Assembly: GCF_000519325.1 (NCBI RefSeq)
Contig: NZ_KI912613.1
Location: 3,570,918-3,634,917, forward strand
From: Patulibacter minatonensis DSM 18081
GTDB taxonomy: Bacteria > Actinomycetota > Thermoleophilia > Solirubrobacterales > Solirubrobacteraceae
Reading direction: 5' to 3'
DNA: 64,000 nucleotides
The position numbers were made by a program, and so were the translations under genes. Below are positions 49,865-57,985 of this stretch, one piece after another (position 1 is the first letter of the stretch; each line of letters begins with the position of its first letter). Under the pieces are notes generated by a model, which was not told the origin of the DNA, ran no database searches, and worked only from the letters and a program-made list of their open reading frames with translations.

Positions 49865-50730
49865 CGGGCCACCGCCGGCACGTCCCAGGCGCCGCGGGCC
49901 GCCGCGTCGCGGACGTAGTCGCGAAACGGCCGGGCGGGCCGGCCGAGCGCCTCGCGCACGCCGTCGGTGGTCGGCGTGTTGCGGCCGTCGAGGACCTCGG
50001 TGAACAGGTAGGCCATGAGGCCCGCCACGTCCTCCGGGACGCCGGCGGCGGCGAGCCCGGCCAGGAAGCCCGGGAGCGGGACCTCCGTGTGGACGACCGG
50101 ACGGCCGATCGCCGCGCCGATCGCCCCGACCGCCTCGGCGAAGGTCAGCGCCTCGGGCCCCGTCAGCTCGTGGAGCCGGCCCGCGTGGCCGTCCTCGGTC
50201 AGGGCGGCGACGGCGACGTCGGCGATGTCCTCGACGTCGACGAACGGCTCCCGCACGTCGCCGACGGGCAGCGCGACCTCGCCGGTCAGCACCGGGTCGA
50301 GCAGGAAGCTCTCGTCGAAGTTCTGGGCGAACCAGGCGCAGCGGACGACCGTCCACGGCGTCCCGGCGGCCTGCACCGCCCGCTCGGCGCGCTCGGCCTC
50401 CGGCTCGCCGCGTCCGGAGAGGAGGACGATCCGCTCGACGCCCGCCGCGGTCGCCTGCCGGGCGAACGCGCCGACGGTCTCGGCGGCGCCGGGCACCGCC
50501 AGGTCCGGCACGTAGGCGACGTAGACGGCCCGGACGCCGTCGAGCACGGCCGGCCAGGTCGACGCGTCGTCCCAGTCGAAGGCGGGCGACGCCGAGCGCG
50601 AGCCGGCGCGGACGTCGACGCCCCGGGCGCGGAGGCGGTCGGCGACGCGTCGCCCGGTCTTGCCGGTCGCGCCGAGCACGAGCACGGGGCGGCGGTCGGT
50701 GGTGGTGGAGTGCTGCGGTGTGGTGGTCAT
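49861..50730 (-). CDS. NmrA-like NAD(P)-binding protein
   Basis: The protein has 289 residues. VLVLGATGKTGRRVADRLRA is the nucleotide-binding start, followed by VRAGSRSASPAFDWDD, AVYVAYVPDLAVPGAAETVG, TVVRCAWFAQNFDESFLLD and VDVEDIADVAVAALTEDGHA. This is the NmrA/HSCARG-type atypical SDR group: NAD(P)-sensing or quinone-reducing proteins that usually lack the Tyr-x-x-x-Lys active site, as here. First gene of a two-gene unit with the DUF1772 protein. Confidence 0.9.
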   Translation of the reverse strand: MTTTPQHSTTTDRRPVLVLGATGKTGRRVADRLRARGVDVRAGSRSASPAFDWDDASTWPAVLDGVRAVYVAYVPDLAVPGAAETVGAFARQATAAGVERIVLLSGRGEPEAERAERAVQAAGTPWTVVRCAWFAQNFDESFLLDPVLTGEVALPVGDVREPFVDVEDIADVAVAALTEDGHAGRLHELTGPEALTFAEAVGAIGAAIGRPVVHTEVPLPGFLAGLAAAGVPEDVAGLMAYLFTEVLDGRNTPTTDGVREALGRPARPFRDYVRDAAARGAWDVPAVAR

Positions 50731-50769
50731 GCCGACGATTCAAGCGCCGCGAGTCTGGACGTTCCATAG

Positions 50770-50783
50770 TCGAATCGCTTCGA
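50770..50783. promoter_or_regulatory. Operator-like dyad in the AraC/NmrA divergent promoter
   Basis: TCGAA-TCGC-TTCGA, a perfect 5-bp dyad located where the -35 region of the AraC-type gene should be and about 40 nt from the NmrA-like start. Candidate regulator site. Confidence 0.4.
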
Positions 50784-50799
50784 TGCATACGCGAGCGTC

Positions 50800-50805
50800 T
50801 ATGAT
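50800..50805 (+). promoter_or_regulatory. -10 element, leaderless start of AraC-type gene
   Basis: TATGAT, 6 nt before the ATG at 50812; 5 of 6 match to TATAAT. Confidence 0.65.
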
Positions 50806-50811
50806 GCGGCG

Positions 50812-51792
50812 ATGGACGCGATGGCCGGCCTCCTCGACGGTCCCCGGGCGCGCGGAGCGTTCCTGCTGCGCTCGGCGATGGACCCCCCGTGGTCGCTGCG
50901 GGTGCAGGACGAGGCGCCGCTCACGATCGTCGCGATCGTCCGCGGTCACGCGTGGCTGCTGCCGGAGGGACGGGACGCCGGGGCCCCGCCCGTGCGGCTG
51001 GACGTCGGCGACGTCGCCATCGTGCTCGGGCCCGACCCATACGTCGTGGCGGACGATCCCGCCACCGCCCCGCAGGCCGTGATCCACCCCGGCCAGCGCT
51101 GCACCACCCCGGACGGCGTCGAGCTCGACGCGATGCGCGAGCTCGGGGTCCGCACCTGGGGCAACGACCCCGACGGCGAGACGGTGATGCTGACGGGGAC
51201 CTACCACCTGGAGGGCGAGGTCAGCCGGCGCCTGCTGCGCGCGCTCCCGCCGCGGCTGGTCCTCCGGGAGGACGAGTGGGACTGTCCGGTGATCCCGTTG
51301 CTCGCGGACGAGGTCGTCAAGGACGCGCCGGGCCAGGAGGCCGTGCTGGACCGGCTCCTGGACGTGCTGCTGATCGCCGTGCTCCGCGCCTGGTTCGCGC
51401 GACCCGAGGCCGAGGCGCCCGGCTGGTACCGCGCGTCGGCCGACCCCGTCGTCGGGCCGACGCTCCGGCTCCTGCACCACGAACCCGCCCGCCCGTGGAC
51501 CGTCGAGGCGCTGGCGAGCGAGGCCGGGGTGTCGCGGGCGGCGCTGGCCCGCCGCTTCCACGACCTGGTCGGCGAGCCGCCGATGAGCTTCCTCACCGGG
51601 TGGCGGATCGCGCTCGCCGCGGACCTCCTGCTCGAGCCGGGCGCGACGGTCGGCTCGGTCGCGCACGAGGTCGGGTACGGCAGCGCGTTCGCGCTCTCGA
51701 CGGCCTTCAAGCGCGTGCGCGGCGTGAGCCCCTCGGTGTGGCGGACGCGGGTCGCCGCAGACGACGCCGCCCCGGTCGAGGCGGCGGTATGA
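50812..51792 (+). CDS. AraC-family transcriptional regulator
   Basis: The protein has 326 residues. The N-terminal cupin-like sensor (PPWSLRVQDEAPLTIVAIVR, VRLDVGDVAIVLGPDPYVVA) belongs to the AraC_binding_2/cupin_6 type, and the C-terminus has two helix-turn-helix units: WTVEALASEAGVSRAALARR and GSVAHEVGYGSAFALSTAFK, ending VSPSVWRTR. Regulators of this type often control a divergent NmrA/oxidoreductase operon and sense small electrophiles or cofactors. It starts 82 nt from the NmrA-like gene on the opposite strand. Confidence 0.92.
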   Translation: MDAMAGLLDGPRARGAFLLRSAMDPPWSLRVQDEAPLTIVAIVRGHAWLLPEGRDAGAPPVRLDVGDVAIVLGPDPYVVADDPATAPQAVIHPGQRCTTPDGVELDAMRELGVRTWGNDPDGETVMLTGTYHLEGEVSRRLLRALPPRLVLREDEWDCPVIPLLADEVVKDAPGQEAVLDRLLDVLLIAVLRAWFARPEAEAPGWYRASADPVVGPTLRLLHHEPARPWTVEALASEAGVSRAALARRFHDLVGEPPMSFLTGWRIALAADLLLEPGATVGSVAHEVGYGSAFALSTAFKRVRGVSPSVWRTRVAADDAAPVEAAV

Positions 51793-51860
51793 CACACGGG
51801 GAGCGCCCGACGCGCAAAGATCCATGGACCCGCCCCGACGATCCCGTCGGTCGGGTCAGG

Positions 51861-51866
51861 CAGGAT
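51861..51866 (+). promoter_or_regulatory. Possible -10 element
   Basis: CAGGAT, 6 nt before the ATG at 51873; the same hexamer and spacing precede the gene at 13545. Confidence 0.35.
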
Positions 51867-51872
51867 CCCCCC

Positions 51873-52598
51873 ATGGACGAGCAGCACCCCGAGCCCGTCG
51901 CTCCCTCACCACCACCTGGCCCGGAGGCCCCCACCGGGTTCCGCCGGCACCTCACGCCGCCGATGGTGATGAGCACGCTGGCGCTCTTCGTCGCGCTCGG
52001 CGGCACCGGCTACGCGGCGACGAAGCTCCCCGCGAAGTCGGTCGGCGGCAAGCAGCTCCAGGACTCCGCGGTGACGTCCTCGAAGGTCAAGAACGGGTCC
52101 CTCCTGGCGAAGGACTTCAAGACCGGCGAGCTTAAGGCGGGCAAGGCCGGGGCGCGCGGGGCCGCGGGCCCCGCCGGCGCGACGGGCGCGACCGGGGCAC
52201 CGGGACCGCAGGGCGCGACCGGCGCGACGGGCGACACCGGGGCCCGCGGCGGCTTCAGCTCGGTCGTCACGCGGTCGATCGAGACGAACGTGGCGGGTGG
52301 CGGCACCGCGGCGCTGGTGGTGGCGCGGTGCAACGTCGACGAGATGGCGACCGGCGGGGGCGGATCGTTCGTCAACGGCTCCGCCGACAACACGTCGCTC
52401 GGGCGCTCCGCGCCGATCCGCGTGCTCCGGAACCCGGACGGGACCGTCGTCTCGACCGGCGTCCAGGACGCCAAGCCGGACGGCGCGAACAGCGCCGACG
52501 GCTGGACGGTCGTCGGGACGAACCGCACCGGCAGCGCGATGAACTCCGCCGACTCCCGGACGCTGCGGGCGTTCGTGCTCTGCGTCCCGCGGCCCTGA
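51873..52598 (+). CDS. Membrane-anchored collagen-like surface protein
   Basis: The protein has 241 residues. After a Pro/Glu-rich start, MVMSTLALFVALGGTGYAA is a membrane anchor or signal segment, followed by KLPAKSVGGKQLQDSAVTSS and KVKNGSLLAKDFKTGELKAG. This N-terminal module is found on many proteins of Solirubrobacterales in my knowledge. A Gly-x-y collagen-like stretch of about 15 triplets follows (GARGAAGPAGATGATGAPGP...). The C-terminal ~120 residues form a beta-rich head with two Cys (ARCNVDEMATGGG, AFVLCVPRP), probably disulfide-linked. A trimeric surface fibre is inferred. Confidence 0.75.
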   Translation: MDEQHPEPVAPSPPPGPEAPTGFRRHLTPPMVMSTLALFVALGGTGYAATKLPAKSVGGKQLQDSAVTSSKVKNGSLLAKDFKTGELKAGKAGARGAAGPAGATGATGAPGPQGATGATGDTGARGGFSSVVTRSIETNVAGGGTAALVVARCNVDEMATGGGGSFVNGSADNTSLGRSAPIRVLRNPDGTVVSTGVQDAKPDGANSADGWTVVGTNRTGSAMNSADSRTLRAFVLCVPRP

Positions 52599-52667
52599 CG
52601 GCCGACGTGCGGCGGTCCCCGTCCGGGACCCGTGCGCCGCGGCGGCGCTCGGCGGTCCCGGGCCAGG

Positions 52668-53375
52668 TCAGGCCGCGGACGCCTCGCCGTAGAGCACCGA
52701 CGGCGGGTTCGACAGTCCGGCCTTCACCTGGCGGCTGATCTCGTCGACGAGGACCTCGTCGTCGTCGGCGCGCAGCCCCGCGATCAGCGCGTCGGCGACC
52801 TCGGAGGCCTGGATCTTGTCGCCTTGCAGGCCCTCGGTCAGGTCGGTCTCGACGTAGCCGACGTGGACGCCGACCACGCGCGTCCCCTGCTCGCGCAGCT
52901 GGACGCGGAGGCCGTTGGTCAGGGACCATGCCGCGGCCTTCGTGGCCGAGTAGTTGGCGAGGTGCGGCATCGCGATCCACGAGACGACGGAGAGCATGTT
53001 CACGAGCGTGCCCCCGCCGTTCCGCGCCAGCACCGGGGCGAACGCCTGCGACACCGCGAGGGTCCCGAAGTAGTTGACGTCGAACTCCCACCGCGCGGTC
53101 TCGACGTCGATGTCGAGCGGCGCGGAGGGCGCCCCGACCCCGGCGTTGTTGACGACGAGCTGGACGTCGCCGAGCTCCTCGGCGAGCGCCCGGACGCCGG
53201 CCGCGTCGGTGACGTCGAGCCGGACGGGGACGACGCGGGGGTCGGTGACGGACGCGGGGTCGCGTGCGCCGGCGTAGACCTTGGCGGCGCCGGCGTCCGC
53301 GAGGGCCGCGGCGAACGCCGCGCCGATCCCGCGGTTGGCGCCGGTGACGAGGACGGTGAGACCTTCGAGCTGCAT
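52668..53375 (-). CDS. SDR-family oxidoreductase
   Basis: The protein has 235 residues. VLVTGANRGIGAAFAAALAD is the dinucleotide site, YAGARDP follows strand two, then DVQLVVNNAGVG, LVNMLSVVSWIAMPHLANYS-ATKAA (catalytic Ser and Tyr-x-x-x-Lys) and VVGVHVGYVETDLTEGL. Classical SDR, closest by wording to short fatty or keto-acyl reductase-like proteins of unknown substrate. Single gene; starts at the ATG 53375. Confidence 0.88.
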   Translation of the reverse strand: MQLEGLTVLVTGANRGIGAAFAAALADAGAAKVYAGARDPASVTDPRVVPVRLDVTDAAGVRALAEELGDVQLVVNNAGVGAPSAPLDIDVETARWEFDVNYFGTLAVSQAFAPVLARNGGGTLVNMLSVVSWIAMPHLANYSATKAAAWSLTNGLRVQLREQGTRVVGVHVGYVETDLTEGLQGDKIQASEVADALIAGLRADDDEVLVDEISRQVKAGLSNPPSVLYGEASAA

Positions 53376-53479
53376 GGTGTTCCGATCTGCGTTGCGTGAA
53401 GCGACTCAGCGAGTCATACAGGTTCGGTCATGCAACCCACTCGGGCGGGGCGATCCCGGCGACCCCGCCGCGCCGGCCG

Positions 53480-54388
53480 TCAGCGGAACGTGCCCTCATC
53501 GCGGACCGACGCGCCCGGGTGCGGTCCCATCCGCAGCAGCCGGTTGGTGGCGGCGTCGCGGGGGAGGGACTCGGCCACGTCGAAGTCGATGGTCAGCAGA
53601 GGACTCGGGGCGCCGAGCCGGTCGACCACGCGGACGGGGAGGGCGTCGTCGGTGCGGAGGTAGATGTCGCGGGTCGTCGTGCGCTCGGTCGCGGGGGCGT
53701 CGAGCCCCTTGCCGGGACCCGACGCGCCGGTGAAGGTCTTCAGCGAGCTCGTGATCCGGACGTGCTCGACAGGCGTGCCCCGGATCTCGGTGGGCTCGAG
53801 GACCTCGACGCCGTCCGCGCCGTCCTTCGCCCGGCGGAGGAGCTCGGCCAGGTCGCCGATCTGCGTCACGCCGAGCCCGGGCGGGGTGGTCGCCAGGTCC
53901 GGGACGGCGCGTCCGTCGCGCGGGAAGAACGCCGGGTCGGTGTGCCGGAGCAGCTCGTCCCGCTCGCGGTCGTAGGTCACGAACGTCCTCGCGTCCTCGT
54001 CGCGGACGGACTCGAGCTCGCCGCCCTGGAAGATCGTCCGGTTGCGTCGTCCGTCGGTCGTCTGCCACGACTCGACGGTGCGGACGCCCGAGCCGCTCGT
54101 GACGGTCGAGCGGTAGTGCAGGATCGTGTCGGGCTTCGTGACCGCGGCCGCCGCGCGGTCGAGGATCCCCGGCACGCTGCCGCCGTCGCCGGGCAGGACG
54201 GCGACGCCGGCGGTCGCGACGACCGCGATGGTGCCGGCGAGGGCGACCGGCCGGACGTACCGGGCGTGTCGTCGGGGCAGCGTCTGCGGGCCGGCGAGCA
54301 GCAGACGCTCGAGGGCGTCCTCGTCGGGGCGGGCCTCGGCCTCGGGACGGAGCTCGCGCAGCAGGGTGGTGGGATCGGTCGGGCTCAT
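53480..54388 (-). CDS. Membrane-anchored extracytoplasmic protein, sigma-factor partner
   Basis: The protein has 302 residues. A cytoplasmic segment (MSPTDPTTLLRELRPEAEAR...), one membrane helix (PVALAGTIAVVATAGVAVLPG) and a ~230-residue outside domain with beta patterns (TILHYRSTVTSGSGVRTVES, EDARTFVTYDRERDELLR, IYLRTDDALPVRVVDRLG). The layout resembles the CU044_5270/LolA-like outside domains on proteins encoded beside actinobacterial ECF sigma genes. The ATG overlaps the sigma stop (ATGA). It may be the anti-sigma or sensor; no zinc motif is seen. Confidence 0.7.
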   Translation of the reverse strand: MSPTDPTTLLRELRPEAEARPDEDALERLLLAGPQTLPRRHARYVRPVALAGTIAVVATAGVAVLPGDGGSVPGILDRAAAAVTKPDTILHYRSTVTSGSGVRTVESWQTTDGRRNRTIFQGGELESVRDEDARTFVTYDRERDELLRHTDPAFFPRDGRAVPDLATTPPGLGVTQIGDLAELLRRAKDGADGVEVLEPTEIRGTPVEHVRITSSLKTFTGASGPGKGLDAPATERTTTRDIYLRTDDALPVRVVDRLGAPSPLLTIDFDVAESLPRDAATNRLLRMGPHPGASVRDEGTFR

Positions 54389-54993
54389 GTGCGGGTCCTG
54401 GTGGTCGTGGGGGTGGTGGGGTTCGGGACGGTGCCCCGGGGGGCGGGACGGTGGGCGGTGTCGGGCCGGACGACGGCGGGCGCCGGGCCGGCGTCCAGCC
54501 GGGCCTGCAGCGCCCGCGCGAGGCGGCGCCGTGCGCGGGAGAGCCGGGCGCGGGTGACGACCGGGCTGAGCTCCAGCACGACCGCGATCCGCCGGGCGGG
54601 GAGGTCCTCCCAGACGTGCAGCAGCATCAGTTCGCGGTCCTGGGGCTCCAGGGTCTCCAGCGCGTCGAGCAGCGCCCGGCGGTGCTCCCGACGCTCGACG
54701 TCCTGCTCGACGCCCGGGCCGTCGAGGTTCGCGACCTCGCGGACGCGGCCGGCCAGCGCCCCGGCGCGCTCGGCGGAGCGGCGTTGGTTCGCGAGGACCT
54801 TCGTCGCGACGTTCAGGAGCCACGGCAGCACGTGGGCCGGGACGTCGCCGAAGCGGCGCCACGCGACGAGGAACGTCTCGGCCGCCAGGTCGTCGACCTG
54901 GTCGGCCGGGGCGCGGGCGGCCAGGTAGCGGTGGACCGTGGCGTAGTGCGCGCGGTACAGCTCGCGGTAGGCGTCGGGGTCGCGGTCGTCCAT
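54385..54993 (-). CDS. ECF-type RNA polymerase sigma factor
   Basis: The protein has 202 residues. Region 2: AYRELYRAHYATVHRYLAAR, VDDLAAETFLVAWRRFGDVP and WLLNVATKVLANQRRS. Region 4: LDALETLEPQDRELMLLHVW and PARRIAVVLELSPVVTRARL. This is the SigE-like actinobacterial type. The C-terminal ~35 residues are Pro/Thr/Arg-rich, an extension of unknown role. Start at ATG 54993 (a GTG precedes it). Followed by its coupled membrane partner. Confidence 0.9.
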   Translation of the reverse strand: MDDRDPDAYRELYRAHYATVHRYLAARAPADQVDDLAAETFLVAWRRFGDVPAHVLPWLLNVATKVLANQRRSAERAGALAGRVREVANLDGPGVEQDVERREHRRALLDALETLEPQDRELMLLHVWEDLPARRIAVVLELSPVVTRARLSRARRRLARALQARLDAGPAPAVVRPDTAHRPAPRGTVPNPTTPTTTRTRT

Positions 54994-55060
54994 CACCGGG
55001 GAGATGTGCGGCCGGCGCGATTCGTGACCGGGGGCGTCGGAGTCCGCGGCCCGGGGTCCG

Positions 55061-55465
55061 TCAGAACGCGACGCCGCGCGCGTCGGCGTACGACCCGACC
55101 GGGACGACCCGCTGCCCGAGCGGGAGGAGGCTGATCGGGATCAGCTTGAAGTTCGCGATGCCGAACGGGATCCCGATGATCGTCACGCAGAGCAGGACGC
55201 CGGTGACCAGGTGCCCCAGGGCCAGCCACCAGCCGGCGAGGAGGAGCCAGATGACGTTCCCGATCCCGGACATCACCCCGGCGTCGGCGGCCGGCACGAC
55301 CGTCCGGCCGAAGGGCCACAGGCAGAACCCGGCGATCCGGAGCGCGGCGATGGAGAACGGGATCGTGACGATCGGGATCACCATCAGGATCGCCGCGAAC
55401 GTGTAGGCGAGCGCCATCCAGAACCCGGCCAGGACGAGCCACAGGACGTTGAGGATCAGGCGCAT
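55061..55465 (-). CDS. yccF: YccF-family membrane protein
   Basis: The protein has 134 residues. Two copies of a YccF/DUF307 unit: LNVLWLVLAGFWMALAYTFA, IPIVTIPFSIAALRIAGFCLWPFGRTVV, then GNVIWLLLAGWWLALGHLVT, IIGIPFGIANFKLIPISLLP and LGQRVV. The family consists of small inner-membrane proteins with no known activity. TAGGCT lies 6 nt before the ATG. Confidence 0.93.
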   Translation of the reverse strand: MRLILNVLWLVLAGFWMALAYTFAAILMVIPIVTIPFSIAALRIAGFCLWPFGRTVVPAADAGVMSGIGNVIWLLLAGWWLALGHLVTGVLLCVTIIGIPFGIANFKLIPISLLPLGQRVVPVGSYADARGVAF

Positions 55466-55471
55466 GGGGCG

Positions 55472-55477
55472 AGCCTA
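55472..55477 (-). promoter_or_regulatory. -10 element, leaderless start of yccF
   Basis: TAGGCT on the minus strand, 6 nt before the ATG at 55465. Confidence 0.6.
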
Positions 55478-55610
55478 CGGCGGGCGGGTGAGGCCGCGAT
55501 CAACGGGCGGGGCGGTGGGTGCCGGGTGGGGCAGCGGCGCGGGGGACGGAGGCGGGGCGCTGCGGGCACCCGATCGCCGGATACGTGGGACGGACGCGCG
55601 GAACGAGTGC

Positions 55611-55712
55611 GACGTGACAACCCCCACCCGTCCCGGAGGGCCTTGTCACGTGTCCGGGTGCTGGGGAGGACGACGTGACGAGGGGCGCCGACACCGGGGG
55701 GTTCGTCACGTC
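55611..55712. repeat. Locus E: two dyads, 61-bp period, with a compensating change
   Basis: Units begin at 55611 and 55672 (61 bp). Unit 1 pairs ACGTGACAA (55612-55620) with TTGTCACGT (55643-55651); unit 2 pairs ACGTGACGA (55673-55681) with TCGTCACGT (55703-55711). The A-to-G change in one arm is matched by T-to-C in the other, so pairing is kept while sequence changes. Loops differ. Lies in the 838-nt gene-free stretch 55466-56303. Confidence 0.88.
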
Positions 55713-55797
55713 CTTCTGATTGGAACCGAGACGCCGGGGTCGCTACGGCCGCGGTCGGCTCGACCCAGCCCCGGCGGGTGCGAGAGACGGCAGCGGT

Positions 55798-55975
55798 GCG
55801 GCCGAGGCGGACGGGACGGCCGAAGGCGGCGGGGCGCCCGAGGCGGACGGGAGGGCAGCGGAGGGCGGCGGGGCGGACGGGACGGCTGCGGAGGGCGGCG
55901 GGGCGGACGGGGCGGACGGGACGGCTGCGGTGGGCGGCGGGGCGGCCGAGGCGGACGGGACGGCCGACCGGGGTG
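55798..55975. repeat. Degenerate GGCGGACGGGACGG low-complexity tract
   Basis: About 180 nt made of irregular repeats of GGACGGGACGGC and GGGCGGCGGGGCGGAC. It gives open frames on several strands, but none with protein-like composition, so I treat it as non-coding between loci E and F. Confidence 0.7.
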
Positions 55976-56010
55976 GGGGAAGACCCGCCGGCGGTGACGG
56001 GTCGACCGCG

Positions 56011-56119
56011 AGGTGCCAAGCCCCCGCCTCGGACCGAGCCCTTGGCACTTCGTGGTCGTTGAGCGACCCCGATGTGCCACGGTCCCACGCCGGCAAGGGC
56101 CCTTGGCACCTCGTGGTCG
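56011..56119. repeat. Locus F: two dyads, 61-bp period
   Basis: Left arms start at 56013 and 56074, right arms TTGGCAC at 56042 and 56103, all offset by 61 bp. Unit 1 pairs GTGCCAAG with CTTGGCAC; unit 2 keeps GTGCCA with TGGCAC. Both units are followed by CGTGGTCGT, which recalls the arm ACGTGGTCG of locus A. Confidence 0.85.
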
Positions 56120-56176
56120 TCGTCTCCGTGACCCTGCGAACCGTGCCGTCCCGGCGTCAGCGCGGACTGCGCCGTT

Positions 56177-56308
56177 TCGCCGTCCCGCCGTCCCGCCGTC
56201 CCGCCGTCCCGCCGTCCCGCCGTCCCGCCGGACACGCCGCCCCGCCGACCTACTCCACCCCGCCGAACTACTCCACCCCGCCGGACTACGCCGCCCCGCC
56301 GGACTACC
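56177..56308. repeat. CCGTCCCG octamer run and 18-bp tandem repeat
   Basis: About seven copies of the octamer CGTCCCGC are followed by about four copies of an 18-bp unit of the type CCCCGCCGGACTACTCC, ending inside the stop codon of the VOC gene (56304-56306). On the plus strand the 18-mers would read PPxYxxPPxY, but no gene with a start site supports that. Confidence 0.65.
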
Positions 56309-57041
56309 CCGTCCCGACGTACACCGACTCGACGTTGTTCCCGTCGGGGTCGACGACGAAGCCGCCGTAGTAGTGCGGGCCGTACTCGGGGCGCGGGCCC
56401 GGTGCACCGTTGTCGGCGTACCCGGCGGCCAGGGCGGCGGCGTGGAACGCGTCGACCGTCGCGCGGTCCGGTGCGAGGAAGCCCAGGTGGACGTGCTCGG
56501 TGCGGGCGCCGCCGGCGACCAGCGAGAAGGTGCCGCCGCCCGGGCCCTCGCGGACGTACGAGACCCGCTCGCCCGTGTCGGTCAGCCGCCGGATCGGGGC
56601 GTGGGGCGCGATCGCCTCGAAGAACGTCCGCGACGCGGCGAGGTTGCCGACGCGGATCCAGAGGTGGTCGACGTTGCCGTCGGTCCGCCGGCCGTCGCGA
56701 TGGACGGCCTCGACGCTGTTGCCGTCGGGATCGCGGAGGAACGCCCCGTAGTAGGTCGGGGTGAAGTCGCGGACCCCGGGCCGCCCGTCGTCGGGCGCCC
56801 CGACCTCGACGCCGGCGCGCCAGAAGGCGTCGACCAGGTCCCGCGACGCCACCGAGAACGCCAGGTGGAGGTTCCTCGTGACCGGATGCCCCGGACCCGC
56901 CTCGGCGAACGAGAAGTCGCGCCACTGCAGGTAGACCGGCCCGCCGGTCGGTCGCTCGAGCCGGGCGGCCTCGAGCACGGGCCGGTAGAAGCGCTCGGCT
57001 GCCCGGCGGTCGGAGACGCGGATGGTGACGTGGTCGAACAT
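56304..57041 (-). CDS. Tandem VOC-domain protein
   Basis: The protein has 245 residues and two glyoxalase-fold modules. Module 1: MFDHVTIRVSDRRAAERFY to YYGAFLRDPDGNSVEAVHRD; module 2: VDHLWIRVGNLAASRTFFEA to YYGGFVVDPDGNNVESVYVG. Each ends with the D-P-D-G-N-x-V-E motif containing the metal-ligand Glu. Fused VOC modules occur in extradiol dioxygenases, and in simple lyases and resistance proteins; I cannot choose. A TACGGT hexamer lies 13 nt upstream of the ATG. Confidence 0.88.
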   Translation of the reverse strand: MFDHVTIRVSDRRAAERFYRPVLEAARLERPTGGPVYLQWRDFSFAEAGPGHPVTRNLHLAFSVASRDLVDAFWRAGVEVGAPDDGRPGVRDFTPTYYGAFLRDPDGNSVEAVHRDGRRTDGNVDHLWIRVGNLAASRTFFEAIAPHAPIRRLTDTGERVSYVREGPGGGTFSLVAGGARTEHVHLGFLAPDRATVDAFHAAALAAGYADNGAPGPRPEYGPHYYGGFVVDPDGNNVESVYVGTG

Positions 57042-57118
57042 CTGCCGGGTCGCCACCGTACACCGGCCCCGAACGGGCGGCGAGCGGTGCACGCCGCCCG
57101 GCGCGGCACCGGGGATCC

Positions 57119-57985
57119 TCAGCCGGCCTTCGCCCGTCGCTTCGAACCGCCTCGGGACGTCGCCGTCCCGCCGCCCTTCTTCGACCGGGCCCTCGCCGTC
57201 GCCAGGCTCTCCTCGAGCGCCGCCATCAGGTCCTTCGGGGCCTTCTGCGGGGCCGGCTCGGGGTCGTGCTCCGGGATCTCGACCTCGCCGTTCTTCCGCT
57301 TCTCGTCGATCAGGCGCAGCAGGCGGACGCGGTGGCAGTCGTCGTAGCGGGAGGGCTTGAAGTCGTCGGTGAGCTCGCCGATCAGGGCGACGGCGTCGTC
57401 GATCTCGCGCTTCGTCGGCTTCCCCTTCTTCCCCGTCGGGATCGCCCCGATGTCGTCGGGGGTGCGGAGCTCGTCGGCGAAGTGCATCGTCGTCAGGGAC
57501 AGCAGGCCGTCCTGCTCGCGGAGGGCGACGAGGTACTCCTTGGCGCGCAGGACGATGCGCCCGATCGCGACCTGGCCCGCCTTCGCCATCACGTCGACGA
57601 GCAGGCGGTACGCGCGGATCGGTCCGTCGCCGTCGCCGGCGGGGAGCAGCCAGTAGGGGTGGTCGAAGTAGACCGGGTCGATGTCCGTGAGCGCGACGAA
57701 GAGGTCGATGTCCACGGTGCGCGTCTTGTCGGGCTGCGCGGCCTCGAAGTCCTCGTCGGTGAGGACGATCATCCGGTCGTCGTCGGTCTCCCAGCCCTTG
57801 GCGACGTCCTCCCAGTCGACCTCCTTCCCGTCGGTCGATGCGACGCGCTGCATCTGCACCCGCTCGCCGGTCTCCTTGTGCACCTGGTGGAAGTGCACGT
57901 CGCGGTCGCGCACCGCCGAGACGAGCTGCACCGGCACGTTGACCAGGCCGAAGCTCAGCGAGCCGGTCCAGAGGGAGCGCGCCAT
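57119..57985 (-). CDS. ku: Ku protein (copy 1), non-homologous end joining
   Basis: The protein has 288 residues. MARSLWTGSLSFGLVNVPVQ is the Ku-core start, then HKETGERVQMQRVASTDGKEVDW, IDLFVALTDIDPVYFDHPYW, RLLVDVMAKAGQVAIGRIVL and a C-terminal tail with SKKGGGTATSRGGSKRRAK. Bacterial Ku forms ring-shaped dimers that load on double-strand DNA ends and recruit LigD. It begins within the stop of the second ku gene (TGATG), so the two are co-translated and may form a heterodimer. LigD is 3 kb away. Confidence 0.95.
   Translation of the reverse strand: MARSLWTGSLSFGLVNVPVQLVSAVRDRDVHFHQVHKETGERVQMQRVASTDGKEVDWEDVAKGWETDDDRMIVLTDEDFEAAQPDKTRTVDIDLFVALTDIDPVYFDHPYWLLPAGDGDGPIRAYRLLVDVMAKAGQVAIGRIVLRAKEYLVALREQDGLLSLTTMHFADELRTPDDIGAIPTGKKGKPTKREIDDAVALIGELTDDFKPSRYDDCHRVRLLRLIDEKRKNGEVEIPEHDPEPAPQKAPKDLMAALEESLATARARSKKGGGTATSRGGSKRRAKAG

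Noticed and set aside
55449-56400. Plus-strand gene with Gly/Arg- and PPxY-rich product over 55449-56370
   Set aside because: Low-complexity repeats only, no start signal, and repeat loci E and F lie inside it.
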